From Nectonema munidae (lineage: Eukaryota; Nematomorpha; Nectonematoida; Nectonematidae): a stretch of DNA of 64,000 nt. The stretch's first letter is position 1. Each line of letters begins with the position of its first letter. Of the stretch, positions 23,661 to 36,410 are shown piece after piece. The position numbers were made by a program, and so were the translations under genes. The notes below the pieces were generated by a model, which saw only the letters and a list, made by a program, of their open reading frames with translations, ran no database searches and was not told the origin of the DNA. The stretch lies in assembly GCA_030549495.1 (NCBI GenBank), contig JAUIRK010000695.1:62001-126000 (forward strand). Reading direction: 5' to 3'.

Positions 23661-24344
23661 AGATGCTTGTAATATACATATTTTACGTAAACGCAAGGCT
23701 CAGCTAAATTTGCAGCAACCGTGGTTTCATCAAGCTGAACTTCTAAAAAGATGAAAATCGAATTTTGAATCAATAAAATCCTTCTAACGATATGGTTTGA
23801 CAGGAAGATAAACTTTACAATTTTAAAACTTCTTAACATATTAAATATCTTTGCAAAAGGTAATATCAACTTTTCTTCTATGTTGTGGGACTTTTTGGAA
23901 AGTTATTTCTTGAAACTTTATAGAAGGCTTTAAAACCACACTTAATATTTTGGAAAAGCATTGTTATCAAGCCTGGATTTATGTAATCGTTTAGCTTGAC
24001 GTATAAATTAGTCAATAGTTTTGTTTACTGAACTCTAGTGCTTCATTTTCAGTGCAAGCATCATTTACAGGGCTTTAGAAAAGTGGATGCTAACACTACC
24101 GAACACAAAGACACTTAGATTCCTCTATTTCACCAGACGTTCAGTAAAAAACTTGATGTAAAAATCGTCATATTTCATTTGCTAAGCCATTAAGAAAAAT
24201 GCAAATTTACATCTATAAAATGACCCAATATGAGTGCAATATAATGAGCAAACCGATTCACTCAGTGACTCCCTCTTGATCCCTATGGAACTGTTTCGCA
24301 ATCCATTAGGGAACCACCCAGTTTGAAAAACACTGAAGTTAGTG

Positions 24345-24424
24345 ATGCAATTATAATTACAAACAAGATTGATAATTTTAAAAAAAGTTCGCCCCCTAAA
24401 AAGTTTGAGGATGTGCGCCTCTGA
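24345..24424. mobile_element. End of an older hAT element of the 53-kb family
   Basis: Inverted from 24424 it reads CAGAGGCGCACATCCTCAAA, closely matching the left end of the hAT at 53253 (CAGGGGGCGCACATCCTCAA) and its following TTTTTTAGG stretch. The hAT at 21964-24336 abuts it with a target duplication inside it, so this is probably the older host of that insertion. Confidence 0.5.
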
Positions 24425-25974
24425 GCTTGATATAACTAGAAAATAAATGCAAATTAAAAAATTTTTAGAATTATACCAAATATTTAAGGAACACTAGGAA
24501 CTTCTATGCGTTTTTAAATTAGATAAATAAGATATACTACCAAATTTTACACGAAAAGCCATATTAAACAATAGAAATCTTACAGAATAAAAATATAATC
24601 AAAATTTAAATATTTTTTAAATGAAAAGAGATCATTAAAATTAAGTGAGGATAATTTTAATTAATCTTTTATTTTTATCTGCCTTAACCGTTAAACAGAT
24701 TAGTATACTGTTTTTTATTTATTTTTTTTTGAATAAGGTTGGTTAGGTAGAATAGGTTAGGAAATAGATAGAAAACTTTTTCGTTAAATTTTTAACTGAA
24801 CAAGAGAATTTTTACGGCTGAATCCAAAAATAACATCAGTTTTTTCCTGTGACGTAAAGTTTTTATGCTAAGTGGATTTTTACAAATGTCATTATTTGAC
24901 TTTTTAAATTTGTTTTTCCCAATCTTTATATTACTCGGGATAAACGCTTTTTTTCTTCAGAGTCCAAAAGTAAATTGATATTTTAACTGCATACCAACGT
25001 CCCTGATATAGCAATTATTAAGTGATAATAAATAACAACTTTAGAATTAATCTTTCAACTTTACAATTAATATTTGATCAAATTCGTGGTAATTAATAAA
25101 ATATAGCATATACACTTTTACAATTCTTGTTTCTATTTTTTTTTAAATTTATTTCTTTTAATTTTCAAATTTAAAATTTTAGCATTCATGCCTGGTTTCT
25201 CTTTAAATCTATTTTTTGAAATACACTTAACTTTTATTATAAAAAATAATAAAAATGTGAAAAATAATATATCAAAAACATGGTTTTAATGAAATACATC
25301 GTTAGTCCGATCATTTGTGCTATCATTTTTGACTAATTCGAATTGGATATACAAAAAATTCACTTATAACGAAAAAATTTCTGCGTTTCTAAACCCTTAA
25401 TACTATTGGATAAATCGGAATTCTTTGCCATCAGATAAAGCATGTAATCAAATTATTTTTATGTAAACGAAGAAGAGTAGGAAGCTACACATCAACATCA
25501 ATTATGACAGCCTCTCTCCTTCATTTTGTTGCTTCTTGCTTTATTTTAAACTCACTTTCTTTTGATCTTGCCTAACCGTAAACTTCTTTTTTACATCACA
25601 AATTATCGTCTTTTTTCAAAAATTATAGTTATTACATGTTAGTGATACATTGCCACTTGGGATAATGAAAAAAGAAATGCACTAGATCTTATGTTTTGAT
25701 TGAAGATAGGTGCTAGAGAGAGGGAAGATAGCCTTAACAATTGACATAGATAAAATCGTGCTTTTCTACTAGAACTTTATTTCTATGATAATTATGAATT
25801 ACAAAAATTAATTATGAAGACACATTGTAATTACCCTTCTGAAGTAATTTTTCAGAATTTCTGAAAATTGTTGATTTAATTTTGACATCATTGTGTTGCA
25901 TCACAAAATTTCTTTCTTTTATTTGACTTCAATAATTTGGCATAAAATAACTAACTGGTTTGGTCATTGTAGTT
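24425..25974. other. AT-rich spacer without recognised gene
   Basis: About 1.5 kb at very high A+T. I see no frame, splice pair or repeat that I can name. Confidence 0.45.
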
Positions 25975-25984
25975 TAGGGAATCA

Positions 25985-26359
25985 ATTGAATATGAAAATG
26001 ATCAAGAATACTTAGTGGAACTGTTTATTCCAGAAGATATACTTTATGATTACTTATCAGTTGACGACTACTTAATTACAACAGAACAACTCACCGATGA
26101 AGCTATTGTTACAATGGTAAAGAAAGCACCAGAAAATACAAATGATGATAGTGATGATGATGATTTTGTCCTACTTAAGCCAACACAGATACTAACACAC
26201 TCAGCAACTATTGATCACTGTTCAAAATTAATTCGATATTTAGAAGCTTAAAAAGATTCAGAAGAGTTTTTAAGTGTGATTAATAAACTTAAACAAAGAG
26301 CCACTAAAAGAGAAATAAAGTGTAACAACCAAACTTTAATAACAGATTTTACGTTATAA
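25985..26359 (+). pseudogene. Tigger/pogo transposase C-terminal relic
   Basis: The frame reads YLVELFIPEDILYDYLSVDD, LTDEAIVTMVKKA, an acidic DDSDDDD patch, then LIRYLEA. After one stop (26249-26251) it continues in the same frame through FLSVINKLKQRATKREIK to a final ITDFT and TAA at 26357-26359. The layout (LTDE-I, acidic patch, RYLE, ITDFF-like end) is that of Tigger-type transposase tails and parallels the KQKKITNFFQ end of the 13-kb element. No termini were found. Confidence 0.65.
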
Positions 26360-27037
26360 ATACTTGTAAGTCTATCTCTTGTTTGCCACCTTTCATCTAT
26401 TGTTTTATTGAAAAAATGTTACACTTAATTATTTTTTTAGTAAACTTTTATTGTTCATTTTTTCAAATTAAATTATTATCAAGAATCTATCAATAAAAAA
26501 TAAAATATTACTATTATTTAATTTTTATTAGAAAGACTAATGTGTTTAAAGATAATTGATAAATATAACTTATCGACAAAATACATCAATTTTAACTTAA
26601 ATTTGGCATCCGTTTAGTTAATCTTAACTTTTTTTTAGTTTTTGGTATATCATCCAAGGGAACAATACTCTATCATAGATTTTAGATAAATGGTAAAGAT
26701 AGTCGATATCTGAACCCAAACAATCTAGATCAAGACTCTATGCTCAAATAACTATACCATCTGCCGAGAATAAAGATTTTCTAGATTTTTCTTTTATCTT
26801 TTATTCTAATTAAATTCGTTTTACTCTAGGGTCTATAATGTATTAATGGCGAACCATTAGTGAATAATTACTTTTCTTGTGAAAAAGTTTTAAACATTGA
26901 CGATTTTTTATAAAGTATTATTATTTCTTATTTGTTTAACTTATTTCATTTAAAATCAACTTAGGGGTTGGTTTTGACTCAAGCTAAAGCCTATACTCAA
27001 TTGCTATTTTTTAAGATGTAACAACGATTTAAAATGG
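26360..27037. other. Spacer with possible degraded tRNA-like SINE
   Basis: AT-rich. At about 26690-26775 the minus strand reads GGTATAGTTATTTGAGCA, then GGGTTCAGATATCGA about 35 nt later, which resembles box A and box B of a decayed tRNA-derived repeat. No gene is seen. Confidence 0.3.
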
Positions 27038-28262
27038 CAGGGCTGTCAGTTTTCAGAAATCCGCATACGGGTGAAAATTTTTTCGTCAAACCTCAGAGTA
27101 AATTCAATTTTTCCAGTTTTTCACAAAAAAACAGCCAATAAAAATCCCTTTGGGATGATTAATAGCCAATAGACTTCATATCTATGTACACAGACCCCTA
27201 TCCAGAAAAAAATTTCAGTTGGAGGAGGGGGTACTATGTTAGGTTTCTACATTTAGTCACTCTTTTAACACTAGAACCTCCAAAGTGGTCATTTTGACCC
27301 TTGCAATATTTTAAATGATAAGAATTTATGTTATTTGCTGTCGATTCTACTTGAAACTCAATAAATTCCTAAAAAAATACATTAGTATTTTTAAACAGAG
27401 TCACTAATATACCAAAAAACAAAAGCAAAAAATTTAAAAAAGGGGCACTAGGCCTTACAACAAAATCTAAAAGATCTGTTATAAAAGGTTATTTTTGAGT
27501 TCGTGGATACTTTTTATTGATTTCTATATCTTCAAATTAATAAACTATGCATAAGAGTGAAACTAAACCTGTTGTATGTGATACTCTATGGAAATTATCA
27601 TTTTTGAACAATGTTTTCATAGCTTTTTTCATAAGTCAGTAAATGTTTGTGCCTGATCGCGAAGTATAATTTAAATGCTAATAAATATAATGCTTATTTA
27701 ATGCTAATTGTACCTGATGAAACATGTTTTTTAATTTGAAAAAATTAATAATTATTGTTGATTAAAATTCATTGATGATTCAAATTATATTGATCAGTCA
27801 CTTTTTTGACTGGATAATAACTGAGGTTGGGGTTGGAAATTAAAAGATTTTGAAACTTCTTCGGAGGTTGTCATTTTAATTATCCGCATACTAGATATGG
27901 TCCCCTCCAACTGGAGACGATTTCTCTCTGTCCGCTTTGTTGCTTTGATTAAGGAGAATACCTTTCAGAACCAGCATTTGAATGAGGTAGAGATAAAATT
28001 AGCTTAACTGTTTTTTTAATTGTGAAAATTTGGTGTAGTATTTAAAATGAATTAGTTTGAAATTGCTAATAATTAAAATGGAGAATTTTTTTATATTAAT
28101 GTAGCGCTTTTTCTTGCAGCGCACTTTAGTCGGACAAAATAAAAACTAGCTTAAAAAACCTAAAAAAAGATTTAAAATTTTTTTTTCAGATTTTTTTCTG
28201 TTTACGCGGGTGATTTTGGTCATGCGGGATTTCAACTCAATTTGCGGGTGACTTGACAACCC
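27038..28262. mobile_element. Non-autonomous hAT element, 1.2 kb
   Basis: The left end is CAGGGCTGTCAG. The right end inverted gives GGGTTGTCAAG, with CACCCGCAAATTGAG matching the CATACGGGTG subterminal style. Flanks carry TAAAATGG (27030-27037) and TAAAATGA (28263-28270), a one-mismatch 8-bp target duplication. No transposase is recognisable. A piggyBac-type MITE lies inside at 27269-27875. Confidence 0.55.
27269..27875. mobile_element. piggyBac-type MITE nested in a hAT
   Basis: The left end follows TTAA (27265-27268) and reads CACTAGAACCTCCAAAGTGG then TCATTTTGACCC, the familiar piggyBac terminal style. The right end has GGAGGTTGTCATTTTAA, resembling the inverted left end, and ends at TTAA 27876-27879. 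No coding frame is present. The right end is more diverged, so its boundary is less certain. Confidence 0.45.
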
Positions 28263-28270
28263 TAAAATGA

Positions 28271-30152
28271 CCATTATTCATCATTGTTTTTACCCATTAT
28301 AAAATGTATGCATTTTAGCTTGATCCGTTGGTTTTTATTATATAAATGCGTATTGCGTCTTCTGTATTTAACATAAGATGCTAGTTTAGAAGAGGCCGTT
28401 CGTTTAAAATCTGAAGAAAATGTATCAAATGAAAGTATATAAAATAGGCAGATGTTCTCCCTAAAATTTTCCAAAATGTGAAGAAGAAAAACGCCCCTAA
28501 AATCCATTAGAAATTGAAACATCAGACCATTTGAAGTGAGAGAGAGGGAAAGAGTTTTGATATAATGGTCTATGTATATTATATTTGTTGAAGGTATTTT
28601 GGTTTATGTTCAGGAGTGTTTATTTCTGACTTTGGGTCTCTTTTTTCAGCATCTTGTAGATCTTCGGTTATTGATTAAGCATGTAATCAGGTAATGATGT
28701 TTTTAGTTTGGTATCAATTGCCCATGCCAAATTAGCAGTTTTAAGAATGCGGTAAAGAGGTTGGTTGTGTGGTTTATTTGTGTTTTCGTGATGCAATTAA
28801 ACCATCATTCCACTTAAAACAGATGATTTCGATTGTTTTTTTATAATTTTCCAAATTTTTCTTCTGACTGCGTCATGGATACAAGGTTAAATAAGTAATA
28901 CTTTAAAAGTTGGGTCAGTTCATATTTGTTAAAGTGGAATTTCATGTCATTTGCTGATTTATTATCTTTTTTAAATGTTTTTGCTACTTGTGTAAAAAGT
29001 TTATAAGGTAATTATTATCTGAAAACAGAACACGGATTTTCCATTTTGAAGTAAAATTGAAAAATATTGAGATAACACGAATAGTTTTGGAAAATAATCT
29101 TTATTTGAACAATTAATTTCGGTGTACAACTAGCACCGTTTTCAAGTTGCAAAAAGAAATACTGAAGAAGGGAAAGTATAATGGGGTATAAATGTATAGA
29201 TTGAGAAAAATGAAGATAAAACCTTTAAATGCGTGAATATGTAAATGACAATATACAATGATACTGTTTTAATATGAGTGTATGCCTGTGGATGTTGTTT
29301 CACAATATAGAAATAACACATAGAAATAAAGTGATAATAAGGATCCATTATTATTGTGGATAATGATGATGTAAACAAAGCAGCAAGAAAGTTAGTAAAG
29401 GTATGCAGATAATGAAAGAATAGGTGTAAAAATTTATTAAAATTTTGATGGTTTTTATGTTCCTTAACTTAATTTAAAGATAATTGATAATTGAATACTT
29501 AGTCAATTTGCAATAATATTTAAGTTACAAAATAAAAACAATCGGTATGGACATCGGAATCGCCATCGTGTATTTTTTAACAATCGGCATCGTACAAAAC
29601 GGTCCCATCACTCTAGCAAGCAGTGATGCTTAATTAAAGTAAAACATACCTATAATCTCTTATATACCTCTTCATACCACTCTGACTTTATTTTTCGAAA
29701 TTTGTGATGAGATGCTCATTTCAAAATTTTCACTAATTGTTTTTAATTTTCAAAATATCAAATGAACATCAAATACGATTTTTCAAGTTTTATTTTGGGT
29801 GCATCTTTTTGGTTTAAACTTTATAAACCAAGAGTTCTTTTGAAAATTTTTTTTTTCAAAGTCTCCATCTTTCCAGCACTCTTTCGAGGCGATGCCCTTT
29901 TTAAGACAATTTGTAGACAAACTAAAATGAGCAGTTGTTTATTAAGATGGGAACAAGAAAAGGGTTCGCTAAACCGACAAAACTCTAATAATTTCTATTA
30001 TTAAAGATTATTTTGGTAATGCATTATCTTTCATTTCTTTTTCTTTACTATAGAAACTATTTTGTTCCTTTTCAACTCTGACATGAGAATTTAAACCTAA
30101 AAATGAGTTGAAAGATAGAAAGAATTCAAAGAATATTCCTTTACTTTGATGC
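28271..30152. other. AT-rich sequence upstream of SLC25A51
   Basis: Contains several 60-80 codon chance frames on both strands without motifs. I cannot place a promoter. The sequence just before the ATG at 30153 is not distinctive. Confidence 0.4.
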
Positions 30153-33100
30153 ATGAAATCCGAAGTCATCTGTGATTCCAAAAATGCCTTTACAAAGAGT
30201 TCACCTGTCAAACTGAATCAAGTGCTTTTGATTGACACGACCTGTCATGAAATGCTTTGTGGAGGACTGGCATCAGGCTTCAACGTGGTACTCACGTATC
30301 CTCTCTCCAAAGTCATATACCGTCAAATGCTTAAAGGTTTAGACCTCACATCTACCATTTTGCATTTGAAGGAGGAAGGCTTTCGATCACTCTATAGGTA
30401 AAATTACTTTTTTGCAAACAAAATGGTCGCCTTTAATGCTTTTATGTGTTCTTCCCCCTCATATCCAATTTCTGATTTTTGCATGAATTTTCATGCAAGT
30501 AGTTAACAAATTATTCTTCTCCGCCTATGAATTTTAAAACAATACGTGAATCATATTTTTTTGATAAAAGTAGGAGTTGGTTCCCTTTTTTCATCAAACT
30601 TTGTGGGCATTTTCGTTATGGATCAAACGAAAATATGGAGCTTTATGTATGAAAGTTAATATTTTTTTCATGGCTAAGCTTGAAAGAGTTTTCCTCAAAA
30701 TTGAACAGATATTTCAAGTTATGAAAAAGTGTCCATCAGTGCTATACCTGCCAACTTTTGCGTTTTTGCGGAAGCTTTTTGTTTTTTTGCCCCTTCTATT
30801 TTCCCCTGATACTTTCAAAACTTCTACATCAACATAAACCGATCAAACAATGACACACAATTTGTATATTTTTTGTCATAAATTAGTGTGAAACTTGTTT
30901 AAGCATGATAAAACTTTTTAAGAATATTTTATATTTGATGAAATTCTAATCGAAAATTATGTCAAAAAAGTGTTATCTCCAAAAGTTTAAAGAAGAAAGC
31001 AGACAGTTTCCTGCAATTAATAAATCTCGAAGACGAGATGAATATAGAATTTGCATAAAGTTTAATTATATGTCGAACCAAATAATAAAAAACACTGATA
31101 AAGGAGAAAAATGTTTGCCTTGGATACAAAAATCTCTCTCAATCTTCTTCCCAAAAGTTGGCAGGTATGGAGACGTTTATGCTTATTTGATACAACATAA
31201 TTATTGACGTGTTATATGTGCGTGGACATGCGATCCCAAATTAGCTTTTGCATTCGTATCAAAGCATAGGAGGTATCCGCTTGTCACCACTTCATAATAG
31301 TTTTCTTCCCTATCTAATATAAATCTAAAGAATTTTTATTTTTCAATATGTAATTCCACATCCCCCAAATAAATAGCAAACTAGATGACAATTTTTTTTT
31401 ATAAAAACCCAATTCTAAAATCACGAAAATCGAGAACATAAAATAAAAAATATATTGTATTTTTCAAATCAATCAATTAAGTAATTTTAAGAGGAAGGGG
31501 GTGGGTGAGCTTTTAAAAAAGAACATACACATATTACGTAGCGCAAAATTATTGCACTCTCCCTCCCCCCTTCTAAGGCATGTGTAACACCTCCATTCGC
31601 CCTTACCACTTCAAAAAACTCTTGTATTTGATATCACCCTCGGTTACAATTCTTTGCCAAATATCATTTAAAAAAGATTTTATCTTTTGAACAAATTATC
31701 CCCAATTTAATTTTCAATCTTATTTGCGGTGGCCAAAAAGCATTTCCAACATAATTTTCAAATTAATCTTCCTTTTTGAACACCCCACCCCCTGCACATA
31801 TAGCGTTTCGTATTCGGGCTAGGTGACATTTCATCACTCGACACTTAATCATATGACATTTATCACTCGTAATTTCCTCACAGGACACAATCAAAACGAT
31901 ATTTCACCACTTGACATTTCATCACTAATTATATTGCAGTTATAGGAGTAGATATTAGATTGAATAATAGTACCAATAATTTTTGACAAATGCAGCATCT
32001 GTTTCTTACGTGAACAATTGTTTTTTGTATCCGCCTAACTTACACTACATCGGTCACCGTTTCTCTTTGCTTCTGGCTATGCTTTTCTGTTAATTATTTT
32101 TAACAATTTCACGATAATTATGTAATTGTAAATTCGGAAAGACTTCCAAAAGCAAAGAAACAGTTTTCTTTCAATAATTCTGAAGATAACAAGCACAAAG
32201 ATAATAAAGACATCTCTATACTTTGGCGATGCAGAGAGTATTAAAAAAATTAATACGTTTATTACAAATTTGTGCGATCTTTTGATTTCACTCCTAGATC
32301 AGACCACTCACACTTTTTGGATGGGAAAAGTATTGAAGCAAGAATAGCAGTAGCTAAGATGAGAAGTTCAATGATTGAAACACCCATGACAGTTGTAGGA
32401 AGAGAAAGCCAAACATTATCGAATGAGATTACCAAAAAAACCAAATCTTCATCGAACTCTATAACGTGCTAAAAAAGCTTCGATGTTGCTCTTAGTATAC
32501 CAAATTCATTAGATTGTGAAATTCCTCAAAAATATCGGGCAATCTTCTAGTAAGATTCTGGTATTCATGATTCAGAGAGATTTCTTTTATTTGCTGATGG
32601 TGAAATGATAGCTGCCTTGTCCCATGCAAGTTTTGGTTTGCAGATGGAGCATTTAAAGTTATACCCTCTATATTTTTTCAATTATATAACATTACATATC
32701 CAGTTGTAATATTCGCGCTTTTAAATAACAAAATCAGGAATACTTATAGAAGAACGATTGCTGCTATTCAAGAAATGGTTCCTGAAGCAAATCACACACA
32801 AATTCTTTTAGATTTTGAAATAGCATCAATGACTGAGTTTCAATGCGCATATCCAAACAGAAATTAAAGGCTGCTTTTTACATTTTTCTCTAAACGTGTA
32901 CAAAATATCAATTCTGTAGAAGCATTTGATACTTCAGCAGAAATTATGCCTGAACATGAGCGAATGGATGAGCTTTTCACGCATTTTGAGCACACATATA
33001 TTCAAGGAAGATATAGAAGAAATGCAACAAGAAATCCATCATTAACTTTGGAAAAATGGAATCATTTAAAAAGCAGTAGACGGAATTCCTCGAACTACAC

Positions 33101-35041
33101 ACGCTCTTCAATCTTTATTTCGATGCAGTCATGCGACAATATGGACATGTTAGATGGGTTAGTCAAAAATATTTTAGTCAGTTTTCGGTCAATCTGATGT
33201 TATTTCATACCTTAAAGCCGTTCAATATTCTGCATGTAAGTAGTTTCAATAAAACTATTTTTCTAATTTTTTATGTTGCTGCTTGATTACAAATCTACTC
33301 TACTTTTTTGTACATTTTATTAAAACAAAAATTCTATGTATCTCAAATTTCTAATTGATACATAGCGATAAATTAAAATATAACAAAATGTATCCCTATC
33401 ATCATGCTATTGTGGCTTTATATCCTGATGTCTAAAAAATAGAATATTAAAATTATTTTGATGCATTTTTTGTATCTAAGCTTTGATGTTTGAATTTAAT
33501 TGTCGAATGATAAAACAAACTGCTATAAAAAATTAGTGATGCAATATCGGGCGGTGAATCGCTTTGTGTGATGAAATGTCGTAACACGGGTAATTCGTAT
33601 TACATTGAAATTCTAATATACATCTTTACACAAAAGAAATTATTTCTAACTATTTTAAAGAAACAAATATAAAAGATCAATACTTCATTTTAAGTAAGAG
33701 AATGATGACTCAATGCCCCCCCCCCTGAATACACAACTGTTAGTATCCCATTTATTTGATTTAAAAATGGCAAGTGTTTTATATCTGGTTATTTACTGTA
33801 ATTAATTTCCCAATATCTTTTGGAAATGGAAAAAAGTGAGTACAAAATATATCTGTGGGAATTTTTGTAAGCGAGAAGTCTTTACCTACTTTCAAATAAG
33901 ATTGATTTTGTGGACTGTTTCGCTACGCTGATATTAAGATAGCGTGATCTGGGGACCAGCAACAACATTGAAATCATATTGTACAGCTAAAAAGAAGCTG
34001 TTATAGAATTGAAAGCTGGGTGTTTAATGGTAATTATTAAATATAGCGCAAATACGCACGTACCGGTTTATAAGATAGGTGTGCCTCTGAAGCAAAAATT
34101 CAGGCTAAAAATTATAGCTATTTATAAGACACTTGCAATTTTAAAAAGAAATATATGGGACACAAAACATGGCAGTCATATCGTCGCAAAATGGGATGAT
34201 AAGAGAAGCAATTCAATGCACACATAATGATTAGAGATATTTCAATCATTAAAATGAGAAATAATTTATTGATTTTTTAAATATTTTTTTAAAAAAAAGT
34301 TTTTTTTGTTTTTACAAAAAAAGAAGTGTTTCTTAACTTCTAGCTGTCTATTTATGGTGCATTGCAAAGTACAGATTCAGTCTTTATAACAACAGCAATG
34401 CTTTTTTTTATTTTAGAGGCTTTTTGCCACCCTTTTTGCACAAGTCATCTTCCCTTTCCATCATGTTTGCGTCATTCAGGGTGAGCTATGATCTATCACA
34501 TTCCCTACTCATTTCTTCCGTCATATCAAGTAGCATCGAATCCATAATTTTTTCTCCTCTCGAAAGAATACAATCAATTTTACAGCACCCCACTCACCAG
34601 CACGTTATGCCGAACACGTTCGTTGCTGTCACTACACTTCGTCAACAGTCGCTTCCTTTTCGCGAATTTTACCGAGGCTTTTCGGCAATTTTTATGCGCA
34701 ATGCCTTCGGAAACATCCTCTACTTCAGCTTCCGAAATGTGATTTCAGAATCCCTAAGCACATCCGTATCAGCGTACTCTCGGAATTTTTTGAGTGGCGC
34801 CATTTTAGGCGGACTCATTAGTACCTTATACTATCCATTGAATGTCGCCAAAACCCGAATGCAAGTTGTGGGCATAGGCGAAGAGGCAATATCCTTTACG
34901 AGTGCCTTACGCGTCGTTTGGCGAGAACGGGGAAATAATCTTCGTTCATTCTACGCCGGTGCAAGTACGAATTTCATTCGCTCAATACTGTCTTGGGGAA
35001 TCATTAACGCAACTTACGAATGGCTCAAAACTATGTCGTGA
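30153..35041 (+). CDS. SLC25A51: SLC25A51-type mitochondrial NAD+ carrier, 2 exons
   Basis: Exon 1 is 30153-30397 (donor GTAAAA), exon 2 is 34417-35041 (acceptor TTTTTATTTTAG), joined in phase 2 through a split Arg (AG + A). The product is 289 residues; human SLC25A51 is 297. An in-frame TGA three bases upstream supports the ATG. Three carrier repeats show the signature Pro helices: TYPLSKVIYRQ (48-58), SPLERIQSIL (about 128) and YPLNVAKTRMQ (about 220). Family-specific matches are EEGFRSLYRGFLPPF (74-88), FYRGFSAIFMRN and the C-terminal LSWGIINATYEWL. The altered first motif (S/K rather than D/K) is shared with SLC25A51/52. The protein imports NAD+ across the inner membrane. The 4.0-kb intron holds a hAT relic and a MULE. 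Confidence 0.93.
30744..31168 (+). mobile_element. Short hAT-type relic with BED-finger N-terminal piece
   Basis: Inverted termini match over 17 bp (ATACCTGCCAACTTTTG at 30744-30760; its inverse at 31152-31168). Inside, a plus-strand frame from ATG 30959 gives KCYLQKFKEESRQFPAINKS ... then WIQKSLSIFFPK, the start of a hAT transposase with a decayed BED-like finger (Cys and His positions mostly lost). It is probably an internally deleted copy. It lies in the SLC25A51 intron. No 8-bp target duplication was resolved; TA lies next to both CCTGCC ends. Confidence 0.5.
31825..33580 (+). mobile_element. MULE (Mutator-like) element with FLYWCH-type transposase relic
   Basis: Terminal inverted repeats GACATTTCATCAC (31825-31837) and its inverse (33568-33580); the motif recurs near the left end at about 31855 and 31914. 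Plus-strand coding remnants are in MULE order: a FLYWCH-like zinc-finger part (YYKFVRSFDFTPRSDHSHF, then EARIAVAKM), PVVIFALLNNKI, the transposase core QILLDFEIASMTEF (the D...E block), VQNINSVEAFD, then FTHFEHTYIQGRYRR and LEKWNHLKSS. Frames shift and stops occur between blocks, so it is dead. It lies in the SLC25A51 intron in the same orientation as the gene. Confidence 0.7.
33581..34416. other. Remainder of SLC25A51 intron
   Basis: AT-rich; includes a C(10) run at 33716-33725 and a chance frame at 34009-34227 that begins only with TTG. The final 20 bases form the pyrimidine-rich acceptor tract. Confidence 0.5.
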
Positions 35042-35046
35042 ATAAA
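35041..35046 (+). terminator. Poly(A) signal overlapping the SLC25A51 stop
   Basis: AATAAA starts on the last base of the TGA stop (35039-35041). If used, the 3' UTR would be only about 15-30 nt. Another AATAAA lies near 35422 and could be used instead. Confidence 0.35.
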
Positions 35047-36400
35047 TATGTCATTATACAAAATATCGTGATGTTCACAACTTGTTTTCACTCTCAGGTT
35101 TGTTCACCAAAGATTTTCTTTAGGAGGTATTTGGAATTAATTCAGGTAAGGAGCAAGAGATTGTAGAAAAGACCTGAAATATAAAATTATAAGATAGGCT
35201 ATTACTTCCCAATGCAATTAGCTTAAACTAAAGTTGTGTTTTTATCATGTTTCGTATGTTCGTTGAATATTTTGATGAACAAGTTTCTTTGAAATCTTCT
35301 TGAATAATTCCTTTTGAGTGTGATAGAGTGTAGGACTGATGCGCAGTCCTTTGCCTTTCATTTTTCTTTGTCTTCTTTTTTTTTATAAAAAAGGATATAA
35401 ACATCGGCTGTGTTGTTCTTTAATAAATCTATTTTAATTTTTAGTGTGTGAATTCTCTTTAAATATTTTACATTGTTTAAACTTTGCATAAAGAACACTT
35501 TTTATTTTTAGTCATCTGGTAAGACGAGAAAAAGTATATAAATATATATTGTGACCAAACTTTTCATAAAGCTACAGAAAATAATTCAGGCCTCTTTTTC
35601 TAACAAATTCAACTCACTTAACAAAAGAATTGATCAAAAGCTAATTTTATTTTACTTGAAACATATAACTTCAACAAACCTTTGTGTTGATTCTTAAGAA
35701 TTTAAATCCTCATATTTTTGATCGAAAACTTATTTTAGGGGGACAAGTCTCACGACTTTTGAAAGTGATTTTTTTGTTTTTTCAATATTATCTTGGAATT
35801 TTTTGTTTATATCCTTTATTAAAATGAAAATTTCGAGTCAAGTAATATCATTTTTTATCAGAAAATCGAATTTATGATAAAAACAACAAAAATGTTAATA
35901 TTGGAAAAAAGTTATTTAAAACAAATTATAAAAATATTACCTGCCCCCGCCCAAATTAAATTCATATTTAATTTTAGATATTTTGATGCAAATCTAATAG
36001 TGTTCTGTTTTGAGTTCAAAGTATACGAAGTGCATATTGAAGAACATGATAATTGTTTCTTCTACTTTTTTTTCTTTTCTATTACACTTTAACTTGTATA
36101 CGCTCATTCACGAAATTTCGTCGATTTACACCAAATTCGTTTATTTGTGAAAATATGAATCTCGTAAAGACTGAATCAAGAATAGTGATAAATTTTCAGT
36201 TTTTTGAAGAATCGTTTAAATATCATCTACGTTTTATGATGAATAGAATATAAAGAATAAAATAAAAATAATTTTAAGGAAAGTACGCAATGTATGTAAG
36301 AGAGCAAAGAATCTTTTTAAACCATGCTAAGAGATCAGTCAATTCGTGAAATATTGAGAGTGACTTTATGAATTTTCAATGACTTCATCAAAATAAGTAT
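35047..36400. other. Spacer between SLC25A51 and a retroelement fossil
   Basis: AT-rich with only motif-free chance frames. Confidence 0.4.
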
Positions 36401-36410
36401 ACTCTTTGAT

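Larger units (their letters stand above)
21964..24336 (-). mobile_element. hAT element carrying a piggyBac relic
   Basis: The left end is AGAGTGCTTCACAAACT and the right end inverted is CAGTGTTTTTCAAACT. Flanks show a decayed 8-bp target duplication (GAGTTAGA at 21956-21963, AAGTTAGT at 24337-24344; six of eight match). A hAT transposase C-terminal part reads on the minus strand next to the left end. Positions 22981-23660 inside hold piggyBac-type coding sequence in plus orientation, best explained as a nested insertion. All parts are degraded. Confidence 0.6.
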
